A stretch of 33,050 nucleotides of DNA. Origin: Klebsiella pneumoniae. GTDB taxonomy: Bacteria > Pseudomonadota > Gammaproteobacteria > Eutrophobiales > Eutrophobiaceae. The notes beneath the pieces are model-generated. The model did not search any database. It was not told where the DNA came from and saw only the letters and a program-made list of their open reading frames with translations. Each line of letters opens with the position of its first letter. The first letter of the stretch is position 1. Below are positions 9,251 through 17,068 of the stretch, one piece after another. Location: assembly GCA_945870865.1 (NCBI GenBank), contig CAMBTO010000020.1, forward strand, positions 1 through 33,050. The letters are read 5' to 3'. A program made the translations under genes and the position numbers.

Positions 9251-9741
9251 GCTGCACCTCCATTGTCCGTCGCCGCTGCGAGTTTATCCGCCGCCGTATG
9301 GATGGCCTGGCGTATGCGTGTGTAGGTGGCACAGCGACAGATATTGCCGCTCATCGCATCATCGATGTCCGCATCAGTGGGGTTAGGCTTGCTGCTCAGC
9401 AGAGCCGCCGCTGACATCAGCTGGCCGGCCTGGCAATAGCCGCACTGGGGTACGTCGAGTTCAATCCACGCCTGTTGCAGCGGATGTAATACATTGTCAG
9501 TGGCGAGGCCTTCGATGGTAGTGATGCGGCCGCCTGTCGCCGAGGAAACAGTGACCGAACAGGAGCGGACGGGTTTGCCGTCCAGTTGTACCGTGCAGGC
9601 CCCGCAATATCCGCCACCACAACCAAACTTGGTACCAACCAGACCAAGCTGATCCCGTAATACCCACAACAGCGGGGTAGATGGGTCTACGTTAGTCACC
9701 GGCATGGTCTTGCCATTTACTTCCAGCGTTAAATCCGCCAT
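9247..9741 (-). CDS. [2Fe-2S] subunit of an IorA-type oxidoreductase
   Basis: This small electron-transfer subunit has two [2Fe-2S] clusters, as in IorA, CoxS and similar proteins. The chosen start, the ATG at 9741 ([10 protein letters not shown], 164 residues), follows GGAGGGATGTCCG; the earlier ATG at 9756 overlaps that ribosome binding site. The plant-ferredoxin-type cluster uses Cys41, Cys46, Cys49 and Cys61 ([13 protein letters not shown] then RSC). The second, helical-domain cluster uses Cys100, Cys103, Cys135 and Cys137 ([16 protein letters not shown]). All eight ligands are present. It has no signal of its own and would be carried out with the Tat-bearing large subunit. The ATGA overlap with the next gene supports a two-gene operon. 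Confidence 0.93.
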   Translation of the reverse strand: MADLTLEVNGKTMPVTNVDPSTPLLWVLRDQLGLVGTKFGCGGGYCGACTVQLDGKPVRSCSVTVSSATGGRITTIEGLATDNVLHPLQQAWIELDVPQCGYCQAGQLMSAAALLSSKPNPTDADIDDAMSGNICRCATYTRIRQAIHTAADKLAAATDNGGAA

Positions 9742-9848
9742 CGGACATCCCTCCATTAATAAAGATTATTGGTGCCAGTGTTGCACAACGTTACGCGGGT
9801 TTCAATGTCAGCAATGGCTGGAGCAAGCGCTGATGTGGGGGGGGGGTC

Positions 9849-9880
9849 AAAAAAGCAACCGGGCCGCGGTCCGGCCCGGG
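9849..9880 (-). terminator. Rho-independent terminator after the DUF3014 gene
   Basis: On the reverse strand, CCGGGCCG-GACCG-CGGCCCGG forms an 8-bp GC stem with a 5-base loop, followed shortly by TTTTTT. It lies just past the DUF3014 stop. It separates that gene from the iorA-like gene downstream. Confidence 0.85.
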
Positions 9881-9906
9881 GCGGAGAAAACAGCTTTAAT
9901 CAGCGA

Positions 9907-10731
9907 TTATTGTTTCAAACCTTGCAGCGAGGTCAGTTTTGCCTTCACATCCTGCAACTTGCGCTTCAGCAGGTCGACATTTTCCTTGCCTACCCGCATC
10001 AGCAATTTCTGCCCGGCGGAACGTGCCTCAAGCTCCGGGTCGGCGTAGTGGTAAAACACCTTCGGCTGCACCAGTGCGACCGGGTCGGCTAGCTCGGGCG
10101 TCTGTAACAGATGATTGATGACCTCGACCAGGCGGTCGTTGAAATACTTGTCCGGGTACCCCAGTTCCTCGTAGGCCTGTTGGAACAACGGGTACAAATA
10201 GACGTAGACATTGATCAGATTGTCCGTGTCCAGCGCCGCAACCATCCGCACAAACGGCAGATATCGTGCCTGGTTTTCCGGATTAATATAGGTCTTCTCC
10301 AGCTCGTCCTGTCTGACCAGAAATGTCCCGGCGGGCGGTTTTGCAAACTGGTACTTCTGCGGGATCTTTGCCGCGGTCAGATTGTCGACGATAACAACAA
10401 AGTTGCGCACAAAGGTCTTGAACAGGAACATCTGGGTGAGCTGGCTGTCACCATTGACCAGTCCGGTAAATTCCTGCTCGATGACCTGATCGCTTGCATC
10501 CAGGGTCGGCAGCGGTCTGACCGGTTCAGCTGTCTCTACCTCTGCCGTAGCCGGGACCGGAAACTGCTGTGAGGGTGGTGCCGCTGGTTGTGGTGGTGCC
10601 TGCCGGTTTTCCGGTGGCAACTCAAGCTCGACCGTGACCGGTGATTTGTCTGTCTGCTGACGCGCACTGATTGCCAGATATCCGGCGACCATAATGATCA
10701 CGATGACTATGGGCATGATGATTCTGTTCAT
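9907..10731 (-). CDS. DUF3014 family membrane-anchored protein
   Basis: This 274-residue protein has an N-terminal membrane anchor (about residues 4-22, IIMPIVIVIIMVAGYLAIS), a Pro/Glu-rich spacer (about 33-75) and a globular domain matching DUF3014 in its features. These include FVRNFVVIVDNLTAAKIPQK, the YLPFVR segment and an alpha-helical ELGYPDKYFNDRLVEVINHLL stretch. Family function is unknown. The anchor would place the domain in the periplasm. It is monocistronic, with a strong terminator just after it. The upstream 60 bp contain no promoter I trust. Confidence 0.85.
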   Translation of the reverse strand: MNRIIMPIVIVIIMVAGYLAISARQQTDKSPVTVELELPPENRQAPPQPAAPPSQQFPVPATAEVETAEPVRPLPTLDASDQVIEQEFTGLVNGDSQLTQMFLFKTFVRNFVVIVDNLTAAKIPQKYQFAKPPAGTFLVRQDELEKTYINPENQARYLPFVRMVAALDTDNLINVYVYLYPLFQQAYEELGYPDKYFNDRLVEVINHLLQTPELADPVALVQPKVFYHYADPELEARSAGQKLLMRVGKENVDLLKRKLQDVKAKLTSLQGLKQ

Positions 10732-10891
10732 ATTCTTTAAATTACAATATGGAGTTAAGACTGATTCTAGATCAGATTACGGATCAGTGATATGCAATTT
10801 GTACAAAATTCCCTGATCCCACCGGCGACCAGTGCCGTTTGTTTTTGGTCAAACGAGTTATCGCTCTATTTTTCAAGGAGTATTATTCACC

Positions 10892-10999
10892 ATGACCGCC
10901 CTGTTAACAATAGAGCCTGCGGTTATTGTACTGCTAGATCTGTACCTTCCGGATATTCGGGGATTCGAATTATTGGGAAAATTCCGCAAGACCCCTAGG
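10892..10999 (+). pseudogene. Response-regulator receiver-domain fragment
   Basis: The 36 codons from the ATG at 10892 read like the alpha2-beta3-alpha3 part of a receiver domain. LLDLYLPDIRGFELL matches the consensus around the phospho-acceptor Asp (LLDLxLPDxxGxELL). The start of the receiver and everything after FRKTPR are missing. The frame stays open to 11122 but turns into unrelated sequence and runs through the terminator hairpin. AAGGAG lies 11 bp before the ATG, so a short peptide might be made, but the piece is far too small to work as a regulator. Confidence 0.45.
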
Positions 11000-11042
11000 G
11001 TATTGCATTTCAAGACTTCCACCACATACGGTTTCTGGAACG

Positions 11043-11074
11043 AAAAAAACCGGTCTGCCAGCGCTGGCAGACCA
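11043..11074 (-). terminator. Orphan terminator after the sodB relic
   Basis: GGTCTGCCAGC and its perfect complement GCTGGCAGACC lie back to back (11052-11073), followed on the reverse strand by a run of seven T. It is placed about 26 bp after the stop codon of the sodB-like tail, as expected for the original sodB terminator. Confidence 0.8.
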
Positions 11075-11099
11075 GTTATACAGGGGTTTAGCCCGCGTT

Positions 11100-11282
11100 T
11101 TATAGTGCAAACTCCCAGTTAATCAGTTTATCGAGTATCGCATTGACATAGTCAGCGCGGCGGTTTTGATAATCCAGATAACAGGCATTTTCCCAGATAT
11201 CGGTGTCTGTTAACTAGGCACCGGAACTGGATTCAAATTCTACGGGTAATCGCTTGTAAGTGTCCATAATTGCACTGCTCAT
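11100..11282 (-). pseudogene. Chimeric relic: argD start joined to sodB end
   Basis: The reverse strand reads 60 codons plus a final stop, with one internal TAG. The first 28 codons, MSSAIMDTYKRLPVEF onward to GA-stop-LTDTD, look like the N-terminus of acetylornithine aminotransferase (ArgD), where the stop sits at the usual Trp of GAWL. The last 32 codons, beginning [18 protein letters not shown] and ending INWEFAL, match the C-terminus of iron superoxide dismutase (SodB), including the metal-ligand region DxWE. The join at TDTD is in frame. AGGAAG lies 10 bp before the ATG, and a terminator follows the stop, so both outer signals survive. It cannot encode either enzyme. Assignments are from recognised family motifs; no search was run. 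Confidence 0.7.
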
Positions 11283-11315
11283 ATTGATCAAACTTCCTGC
11301 TTTTAATCCGTTTCC

Positions 11316-11346
11316 AAAAAAAGAAGCCCGGCATACAGCCGGGCTT
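11316..11346 (-). terminator. Rho-independent terminator of the Urate_ox_N-like gene
   Basis: On the reverse strand, AAGCCCGGC-TGTAT-GCCGGGCTT is a 9-bp stem followed by a C and a T-rich run (TTTTTTT). It lies about 30 bp after the stop at 11376. Confidence 0.88.
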
Positions 11347-11375
11347 TACCATTCAGTTATTTTATTTAATTCGTT

Positions 11376-11975
11376 TTATAAAAGCAAAACACCATGCCCC
11401 TGCCCAACCATGCACATCAGCATGGGAATAGACAGAAAAGCATTGGTCCGGGAAGTCATCAGGGCAATCACCTTGGCCTTGGCTACTTCTTCTGCCGAAA
11501 CTTTGACGATACCAAGGATTTTTTTCTGGTTTGGCCAGATTAATACCCAGACGTTAAACAACATGATTGTGCCTAACCACGAACCAATACCAATTAATTC
11601 TTTTCCGGCCTCCAATTTAAATGAGTCCATTAGACCCCAGCCACCGACTTCCAAAGCAGCAGCACCCGTCAACCAAGTCAACAAGGCCGCATAACGAAAC
11701 CATAATAATGCTCTGGGTGCGACATATTTGTTAATGCCGGCAGGTCCAGGACCCCCAGTATCAGCCGCGGCGGCTGCCACTGCAGGTGCCTGCACGAAGT
11801 TGAAATAATACAACAGGCCTATCCAGATAATGCCGTTAAATACATGCAGCCAGACTACAAGTGAGTTAACATTGAGTGAGGTGACATTGCTAGGACCTGT
11901 TACGATTAATGCAAGTATAAAGGCAACTACAAAGCCAAGTATGATGGTGGAGGTTATCGATTTTAATGGGTTCAT
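11376..11975 (-). CDS. Stand-alone Urate_ox_N-like (PuuD-type) membrane protein
   Basis: This integral membrane protein of 199 residues resembles the membrane domain at the N-terminus of PuuD-type urate hydroxylase. Matching signatures are VWLHVFNGIIWIGLLYYFNF, a PRALLWFRYAALLTWLTG helix, GTIMLFNVWVLIWPNQKK and a final SRTNAFLSIPMLM helix. About four to five transmembrane helices are visible. The full enzyme carries a C-terminal cytochrome c domain, which is absent here. The start at 11975 (MNPLKSITS) follows AGGAAATGTAAAT and is preferred to the upstream ATG at 12011. The gene is AT-rich (one line counted by eye is about 40% GC against 65% in trxB). No purine genes are nearby, so urate as substrate is doubtful; a redox or heme role is possible. 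Confidence 0.7.
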   Translation of the reverse strand: MNPLKSITSTIILGFVVAFILALIVTGPSNVTSLNVNSLVVWLHVFNGIIWIGLLYYFNFVQAPAVAAAAADTGGPGPAGINKYVAPRALLWFRYAALLTWLTGAAALEVGGWGLMDSFKLEAGKELIGIGSWLGTIMLFNVWVLIWPNQKKILGIVKVSAEEVAKAKVIALMTSRTNAFLSIPMLMCMVGQGHGVLLL

Positions 11976-12326
11976 ATATTTACATTTCCTGTTTAAAAGT
12001 GAATTTTCCATGAGCCAATGGACAAATCATATAACATATTATATTAATGTCTGAGCCTACTTTTAGCTGTCTGCTACTAAATACTACGGAATAAACCTAC
12101 CTATCGTCCAGCCGTTTTCTATCTACAGTCTCCGGGTTCGGGGGCATGGTCTTAAGTTTGAATGACATTTACATGATATGCTTTTGCCAAGTGTTCTACA
12201 AAGCTATTAATCGTGGAAGATGACAAGGATGTCATTTATTTTTAGGTTTGTAATAATTAAATTATTTTGAGGCAATTCAGTCATCTTTTCATTTTGCCGA
12301 TCTTTAGAGACAAATTGACGTGCCGG
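11976..12326. other. AT-rich intergenic stretch
   Basis: About 350 AT-rich bases lie between two reverse-strand genes. A small inverted repeat, ATGACA-AGGA-TGTCAT, is visible near 12219-12234. No convincing terminator for the propeller lipoprotein gene and no clear promoter for the membrane-protein gene was recognised. No coding region is supported. Confidence 0.55.
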
Positions 12327-13388
12327 CTATTTAAGTGCAGATAGTGGAATGCGAAATATACCAGCTGTATTTGTTGCTACGATCAATGCCGCATCAGTTA
12401 TGGCCAGATCGAAGACGGCTTTGTCAGTAAGCCCTGCATTCAACTCTATCCAAGTGTTACCGTTGTCACGTGAGTAATAGACGCCGCCGGCGCTTAGTGT
12501 CGAGTTTGCCAAACTGCCAGTGCCAAAGGCTCCAGCGACAATAAACTGATCATTACTTGCAAACCCTCGATATGCTGAGGTTAGAAGCCCTCCACTAAGC
12601 AGCGTCCAGTTTGCTCCGCCATTCGTCGACCTATACACCCCAGTGCCAATCTCACCACCGAGGAATAGCATGGTGCCCTTAGCCTCTATCGCTCGAAATG
12701 TTGCACCAGCTAAACCAGTATTAATCGCAGTCCAAGTCACACCATAATCCATGCTTTTGAACACGCCCTCGTTAAGGGTGCCAACGTATACCACATCGTC
12801 AATGGCTGCAATGCAACGGACATCTTTGCCGACCAGACCCGCACTCACCCAGCTCTCGCCCTGATTGTCCGAACGGAAAACTCCCATTGGTCCTACGACA
12901 TAAAGACGAGTTGCAACTTTCAATAAACCGCTGGTTTTTAACTCTGTCATACCGATACTCCGTGCCGTCCAGGTTATGCCCTGATCCGAGCTGCGGTAAA
13001 CACCTTGGCTTGTGGATGAGTAGATATAGTTCGCATCATCAGTAAAAGCACGAGTTGGCCCGGCAGTGTCGTTGCCTGTGTTTGATGCGCTAAAGGTTAA
13101 ACCTTGATCTACAGAGCGATATACACCAGTTGCCCCACCGCCATAGATTATCCCATTACGATACCACACCGATTGCATGTTGAGCTCGGCGGTACCTGTG
13201 CTTTGTATCCAGCTATAACCTGATGAATTGGTCGGGATTATTGTACTTTCAGTGGCTCCAGTGACGCGCATGGTAGACTCACCTATATTAGATGAGGATC
13301 CACCAGCACCGCAGGCTGAGATAAGAATGCTGAATAAGAACAAGCTGCCGCTCTGAAGTGCTTCTTGGAAAAGAAGGGTTCTTAACAT
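12327..13388 (-). CDS. Asp-box (BNR-type) beta-propeller lipoprotein
   Basis: This predicted lipoprotein of 353 residues has a lipobox LISAC with the lipidated Cys at 26, followed by a Gly/Ser-rich spacer. The rest is a beta-propeller built from at least six Asp-box repeats: SVDQGLTF, SSDQGITW, SDNQGESW, SMDYGVTW, STNGGANW and SRDNGNTW. These are spaced roughly 40-45 residues apart. Asp boxes are structural; they occur in sialidases and in photosystem assembly factors such as YCF48, and do not by themselves imply hydrolysis. No sialidase catalytic residues were recognised. AGGAGATATT precedes the ATG. Its codons are AT-richer than those of most neighbours, and it sits beside a relic zone, so recent acquisition is possible. 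Confidence 0.82.
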   Translation of the reverse strand: MLRTLLFQEALQSGSLFLFSILISACGAGGSSSNIGESTMRVTGATESTIIPTNSSGYSWIQSTGTAELNMQSVWYRNGIIYGGGATGVYRSVDQGLTFSASNTGNDTAGPTRAFTDDANYIYSSTSQGVYRSSDQGITWTARSIGMTELKTSGLLKVATRLYVVGPMGVFRSDNQGESWVSAGLVGKDVRCIAAIDDVVYVGTLNEGVFKSMDYGVTWTAINTGLAGATFRAIEAKGTMLFLGGEIGTGVYRSTNGGANWTLLSGGLLTSAYRGFASNDQFIVAGAFGTGSLANSTLSAGGVYYSRDNGNTWIELNAGLTDKAVFDLAITDAALIVATNTAGIFRIPLSALK

Positions 13389-13729
13389 AATATCTCCTGA
13401 GTTTGCATGGCTTTAAATAGGTACTGTAACGACTCAGGTTGTCGAGGGTTGACAAGCAAGGTGTCGCTGCTGGATATTTTATGCTAAACCAGATAGCTCC
13501 GGGATTTGAGATGGGGAAATGAAAAATACACGAATTGACCGGATTCAGGGCTCCGCATACGTGACCCCAGAATGACGATGTTTCGCACATTGCAGTCTAA
13601 TAGATTTGAGTGGTTGCCCGGATCTGGCTGAGAAAGATCGGATGCCGGATGAATGCGGCACCCGAACCTACACGGACGTATTCATGGCGTGTCTTTAATG
13701 ATCAGATCGGGGCAACCACACGCCCCGAA
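13389..13729. other. Intergenic region with family A repeat copy 3
   Basis: There are 341 bases between two reverse genes. The only recognisable structure is a family A repeat (13637-13695). The track ORF at 13288-13590 has no family features and overlaps the lipoprotein gene in another frame, so it is not called. Confidence 0.6.
13637..13695 (-). repeat. Family A dispersed repeat, copy 3
   Basis: The reverse strand reads AGACACGCCATGAATACGTCC, then GTGTAGGTTCGGGTGCCGCATTC and ATCCGGCATCCGAT. It is the same layout as copies 2 and 4, with scattered substitutions. It lies 35 bp from the end of the hydrolase gene. Confidence 0.7.
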
Positions 13730-15676
13730 TTAGTAAGTCCCGATTTCGTCGGTCTTTGCCTTTTTGATATACCAGGCCTTCGCCTCATCCGTCAGCAATC
13801 CTTCCGAGTTCAACTGCGTCGCCACATCCGTAACACAAGCCGAATACACCTCACGCGTCAACTTTTCATACGGCTTCAGGATACCGGTCTTCTTGCCTTC
13901 ACTGTAACGCACATGCCACATCTGCTGGATGCTCGGACGGGTCATGCGATGGCCGCTACCTTCCATATCAACTAGATAACCGTTGCGATCAAGCGGCTCC
14001 AGATATTCTTCCTTGAAGCCGGCCGGCCATTCCTGGTCTTCATTCACCTGCGGGACCAGCTTCGTCAGATAGGGGACAAACAGTGCCGGGCTAGAGCCGA
14101 CCGAGGTGCCGTCCGGGCGGGTCATGAACGCGCGATAGATACCGCGCGGACAGGCGGTTTCCGGCAACTGGATGGCAGGTCCGGCGGTTTTGTCGAGTTC
14201 CCAGACATCAAATGCATCGACACGGGTCGGTGGTGGTTTTTTGCCTTCACGCACCCAGTCCACCAGCGCCTTGGTCAGCTTGATCGCGACACCACCGATA
14301 TCAACCATCTGTGCGGCCAGTTCCGGATACTTGGTGGCCTCCGAGGTGGCATCGGCATGGCTAACACCGGCAATTTCATATGATTTCCACAAATGTCCGA
14401 GGCCCTTCTCGATATTGATACGTGCATTCTCGCGCTTGTAGTACACGTAGGTACCGGGGACACGTTCAAACAGGCGCGGGACGGTAGCGGTGTTGCCACC
14501 GTTATAGGCGCCATGAACGACCTCAACGACCGGCGAGAAGAACTTCATCTGTTCACCGCTAAAAGTCAGATAGTCTTTTTCGGACGGCGTCAGACGGAAG
14601 GTGCCATGTTCATCGACTAGTTCTGATTCCCAAAAATAGGCTGTAGGACCCCGACCACCGGCGCTGTCATCCAGATAAAAACCGTCAAACAGCTTGTTAC
14701 CTTCATGGTCGGTATTCATACCGCGTATCAGCAGAAAGGTGCGGCCAACCGCGCCACCGGCAGAGTGTCCGCGATAAAAGATATTATCCGGTTTCCTGCC
14801 GAGTGCCTCGGTGATGTAATTGCGACTGATGACCGCATAGTCACGGATCATGCCGAGGTTATCGTTGAACCCCATGCCGAGTTTGCCCTTGCCACCCAGT
14901 TCAGTCCCATTGTCCAGTACGACTGTATTGGCGACATTCATTGAGTCCTTGTCTGTGATCGCCGCATCACGCCGCGTCCACACGACCGCATAACCCTCGT
15001 CCATCAAGGCGCCGGCCGATTCGCTGGCCTCGGTATAACGATTAAACTGGCCGGGTTTGCGCGGATAAAACTGCAATGGTGGCAGACGGCCGGCGCCGTG
15101 GACCAGCACCCACATCATACCGTTCCAGTCTTTCGGGTCTTTCGGTATCAGTACTTCGACGCTGGTCGGCGTATCCTTCTCTTCATATTTGTAATAACCG
15201 ATACCGGGTACAAACGGGCCCATTGTGCTCTGGGTCTGCCACATAAAGGCATGATCAGAGAAGGTGTTTTCCCGGCCTTCACCTGCAACACCGGTGCCGA
15301 GTGGTGGCAGGGCCAGTGCATTGACCGGTGCAAAACCAAACACGGTGCCGGAGATGGCAATGGTCACCTGGCGATAGGCCACACCATGCATATTCTGGAT
15401 TTCCTTGTCAGCCACAATATGGCATTCATCCGGACCGACCAGACGTTGTTCCACATCCCCCGGCGCTGGGCCTGCCATTGCTACCGGATAATCCTCGACT
15501 GGCAGTTTCAGTGGCGCCATATATTTATGCAGCCAGGCACAGCCTTCCTGTGCGCTGACGGTATCCGTGCCGAGCATTGCGGCGAATAAAACACCGAGAG
15601 TGGCCAGTACGACCCGTGGTTTTTGCTGATTGGGTTGACCATTGTGGACAGTTATAAAATGTAAAGCGGTTTGCAT
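13730..15676 (-). CDS. Secreted alpha/beta-hydrolase (Abhydrolase_10-like)
   Basis: This large exported hydrolase has 648 residues with an N-terminal signal peptide (hydrophobic about 21-41, ending DTVSAQE). It resembles the alpha/beta-hydrolase-domain family often labelled Abhydrolase_10, related in architecture to tannase-like esterases. The nucleophile elbow RGHSAGG puts Ser305 at the active site, and LVHGAG (191-196) is a probable oxyanion loop. The family-typical IAGVSHAD segment is at about 437-444, with a candidate catalytic His. GGGGAGAGATATTCATC precedes the ATG. It lies 89 bp downstream of the FMN hydroxy-acid oxidase on the same strand, so the two may share a transcript. The hydrolase might release a hydroxy acid that the oxidase uses; this is inference. 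Substrate is unknown. Confidence 0.8.
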   Translation of the reverse strand: MQTALHFITVHNGQPNQQKPRVVLATLGVLFAAMLGTDTVSAQEGCAWLHKYMAPLKLPVEDYPVAMAGPAPGDVEQRLVGPDECHIVADKEIQNMHGVAYRQVTIAISGTVFGFAPVNALALPPLGTGVAGEGRENTFSDHAFMWQTQSTMGPFVPGIGYYKYEEKDTPTSVEVLIPKDPKDWNGMMWVLVHGAGRLPPLQFYPRKPGQFNRYTEASESAGALMDEGYAVVWTRRDAAITDKDSMNVANTVVLDNGTELGGKGKLGMGFNDNLGMIRDYAVISRNYITEALGRKPDNIFYRGHSAGGAVGRTFLLIRGMNTDHEGNKLFDGFYLDDSAGGRGPTAYFWESELVDEHGTFRLTPSEKDYLTFSGEQMKFFSPVVEVVHGAYNGGNTATVPRLFERVPGTYVYYKRENARINIEKGLGHLWKSYEIAGVSHADATSEATKYPELAAQMVDIGGVAIKLTKALVDWVREGKKPPPTRVDAFDVWELDKTAGPAIQLPETACPRGIYRAFMTRPDGTSVGSSPALFVPYLTKLVPQVNEDQEWPAGFKEEYLEPLDRNGYLVDMEGSGHRMTRPSIQQMWHVRYSEGKKTGILKPYEKLTREVYSACVTDVATQLNSEGLLTDEAKAWYIKKAKTDEIGTY

Positions 15677-15765
15677 GATGAATATCTCTCCCCGGGGATT
15701 TTAGAATCTGGATTTGAGTTTCCCTGATGACCGGGTTGCTGTCAATAACTGCAAATGCAAGGTGA

Positions 15766-16920
15766 CTATCGGAAACGCAGGTTATGTCGGCCGAGATCCT
15801 GTAACGACTTGCAACCCATCAACTTCATGTCGCGTTCAATCTCGGTGCGCATGATGCCGAGCGCCCGTTCCACACCGGGCTGACCGGCCGCAGCCAGTGC
15901 ATACAGATACATACGCCCGCCGGAACAGGCCTTCGCACCAACCGATAGTGCCTTGAGCACATGCGTACCGCGGCGGATACCGCCATCGCAGATCACATCA
16001 ACCTTGTCACCGACCGCATCGACGATCTCGGCTAGTTGATCAAACGGCGAGCGCGAACCATCCAGCTGTCTGCCACCGTGGTTCGATACCATGATTGCGG
16101 TGGCGCCAATGTCAACGGCACGTTTGGCATCGGCAACCGACATGATGCCTTTCAAGGCAAACTGTTTGCCCCAGTATTTGTTTACCTCTTCAGCGGCCTT
16201 CCAGTCCATCGTCTGGTCCAGCATTGTATTGAAATAATCGGCGACCGAGATGGAGATATTCGTGCCAACCTTCACATAATCCTTCAGCTGCGACAGTTCA
16301 AATCTCTCATGGGTGAAATAATTAAATGCCCATCCGGGGTGCGTCGCAAAACTGAGCAGGCTTTTCAGCGTCAATCGGGGCGGGGAGGTGAAGCCGGTAT
16401 ATAAATCACGTTCACGGTTGCCACCGACAATCGTATCCACTGTCAGTGCCATCGCATCAAAATTGTTTTCCTTGCAGCGGTCGATCATGCTGCGGGTCAG
16501 GCCCTTGTCCTTGTGGTAATAAAGCTGGAACAGTTTTGGCGTGCGTATCTCTGCGCCGATTTGTTCGATGCTGACTGTGCCGAGTGAGGACACACCAAAG
16601 ATCGTATTGAATTTTTCCGCCGCGCGTCCAACCGCCATCTCGCCATCCGGATGAAACAGGCGTTGCAGTGCGGTCGGCGCAAGAAACAGTGGCATATCGA
16701 TCTTCTGACCCATCACCGTCGTCGACATGTCGATCTTCTCGACCCCGGCCAGTACATTGGGAACCAGGTCCACATCATCGTACGCAGAGGTATTGCGACG
16801 ATAGGTAATCTCGTCATCGGCCGCGCCGTCGATATAATGAAATATGGGGCCGGGCAAACGCTGTTTTGCCAGCCGACGAAAATCCGCGATATTGCGGCAG
16901 TCTTTTAAACGCATGAACAT
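15766..16920 (-). CDS. FMN-dependent 2-hydroxy-acid oxidase/dehydrogenase
   Basis: This member of the lactate dehydrogenase (LldD)/glycolate oxidase family has 384 residues and a TIM-barrel with FMN. The N-terminal YIDGAADDE segment (29-37) is typical. The catalytic His281 and Arg284 are in SNHGGRQLDG, and the FMN-contact lysine is probably Lys257 (LKGIMS). DGGIRRG, near 315, is the phosphate-binding strand. It lacks an obvious transmembrane segment. Family members oxidise lactate, glycolate, mandelate or longer hydroxy acids; substrate choice is not visible. The divergent neighbour is a glyoxylate-type aminotransferase, favouring glycolate or a related acid. The first two ATGs (16920 and 16914) are both possible starts. 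Confidence 0.9.
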   Translation of the reverse strand: MFMRLKDCRNIADFRRLAKQRLPGPIFHYIDGAADDEITYRRNTSAYDDVDLVPNVLAGVEKIDMSTTVMGQKIDMPLFLAPTALQRLFHPDGEMAVGRAAEKFNTIFGVSSLGTVSIEQIGAEIRTPKLFQLYYHKDKGLTRSMIDRCKENNFDAMALTVDTIVGGNRERDLYTGFTSPPRLTLKSLLSFATHPGWAFNYFTHERFELSQLKDYVKVGTNISISVADYFNTMLDQTMDWKAAEEVNKYWGKQFALKGIMSVADAKRAVDIGATAIMVSNHGGRQLDGSRSPFDQLAEIVDAVGDKVDVICDGGIRRGTHVLKALSVGAKACSGGRMYLYALAAAGQPGVERALGIMRTEIERDMKLMGCKSLQDLGRHNLRFR

Positions 16921-17068
16921 GGTATTTAATGGCCCCGGTTAGCTATCACCTGTGTGACAATTACTTCAAAGATACAGTATCATGGACGGCATCGATGAAT
17001 GCAAGATACGCACCGTCCCGCAGTGTCATCCGGGATGAAACAAATCTCTACTATCAGGTAACTTGATT

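Larger units (their letters stand above)
10732..11375. other. Gene-relic zone between DUF3014 and the Urate_ox_N-like gene
   Basis: These roughly 640 bases contain no intact gene. They hold a short response-regulator-like fragment (forward), a chimeric argD/sodB relic (reverse) with an orphan terminator, and a second terminator serving the next reverse gene. Together they suggest that deletions and joinings have removed several genes here. Confidence 0.7.

Noticed and set aside
12327-13388. Sialidase reading of the Asp-box protein
   Set aside because: Asp boxes are structural. The sialidase catalytic Arg triad, Tyr and Glu could not be identified.
13288-13590. 100-aa reverse ORF upstream of the propeller lipoprotein
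   Set aside because: It overlaps the lipoprotein start in another frame and has no ribosome binding site or family features.
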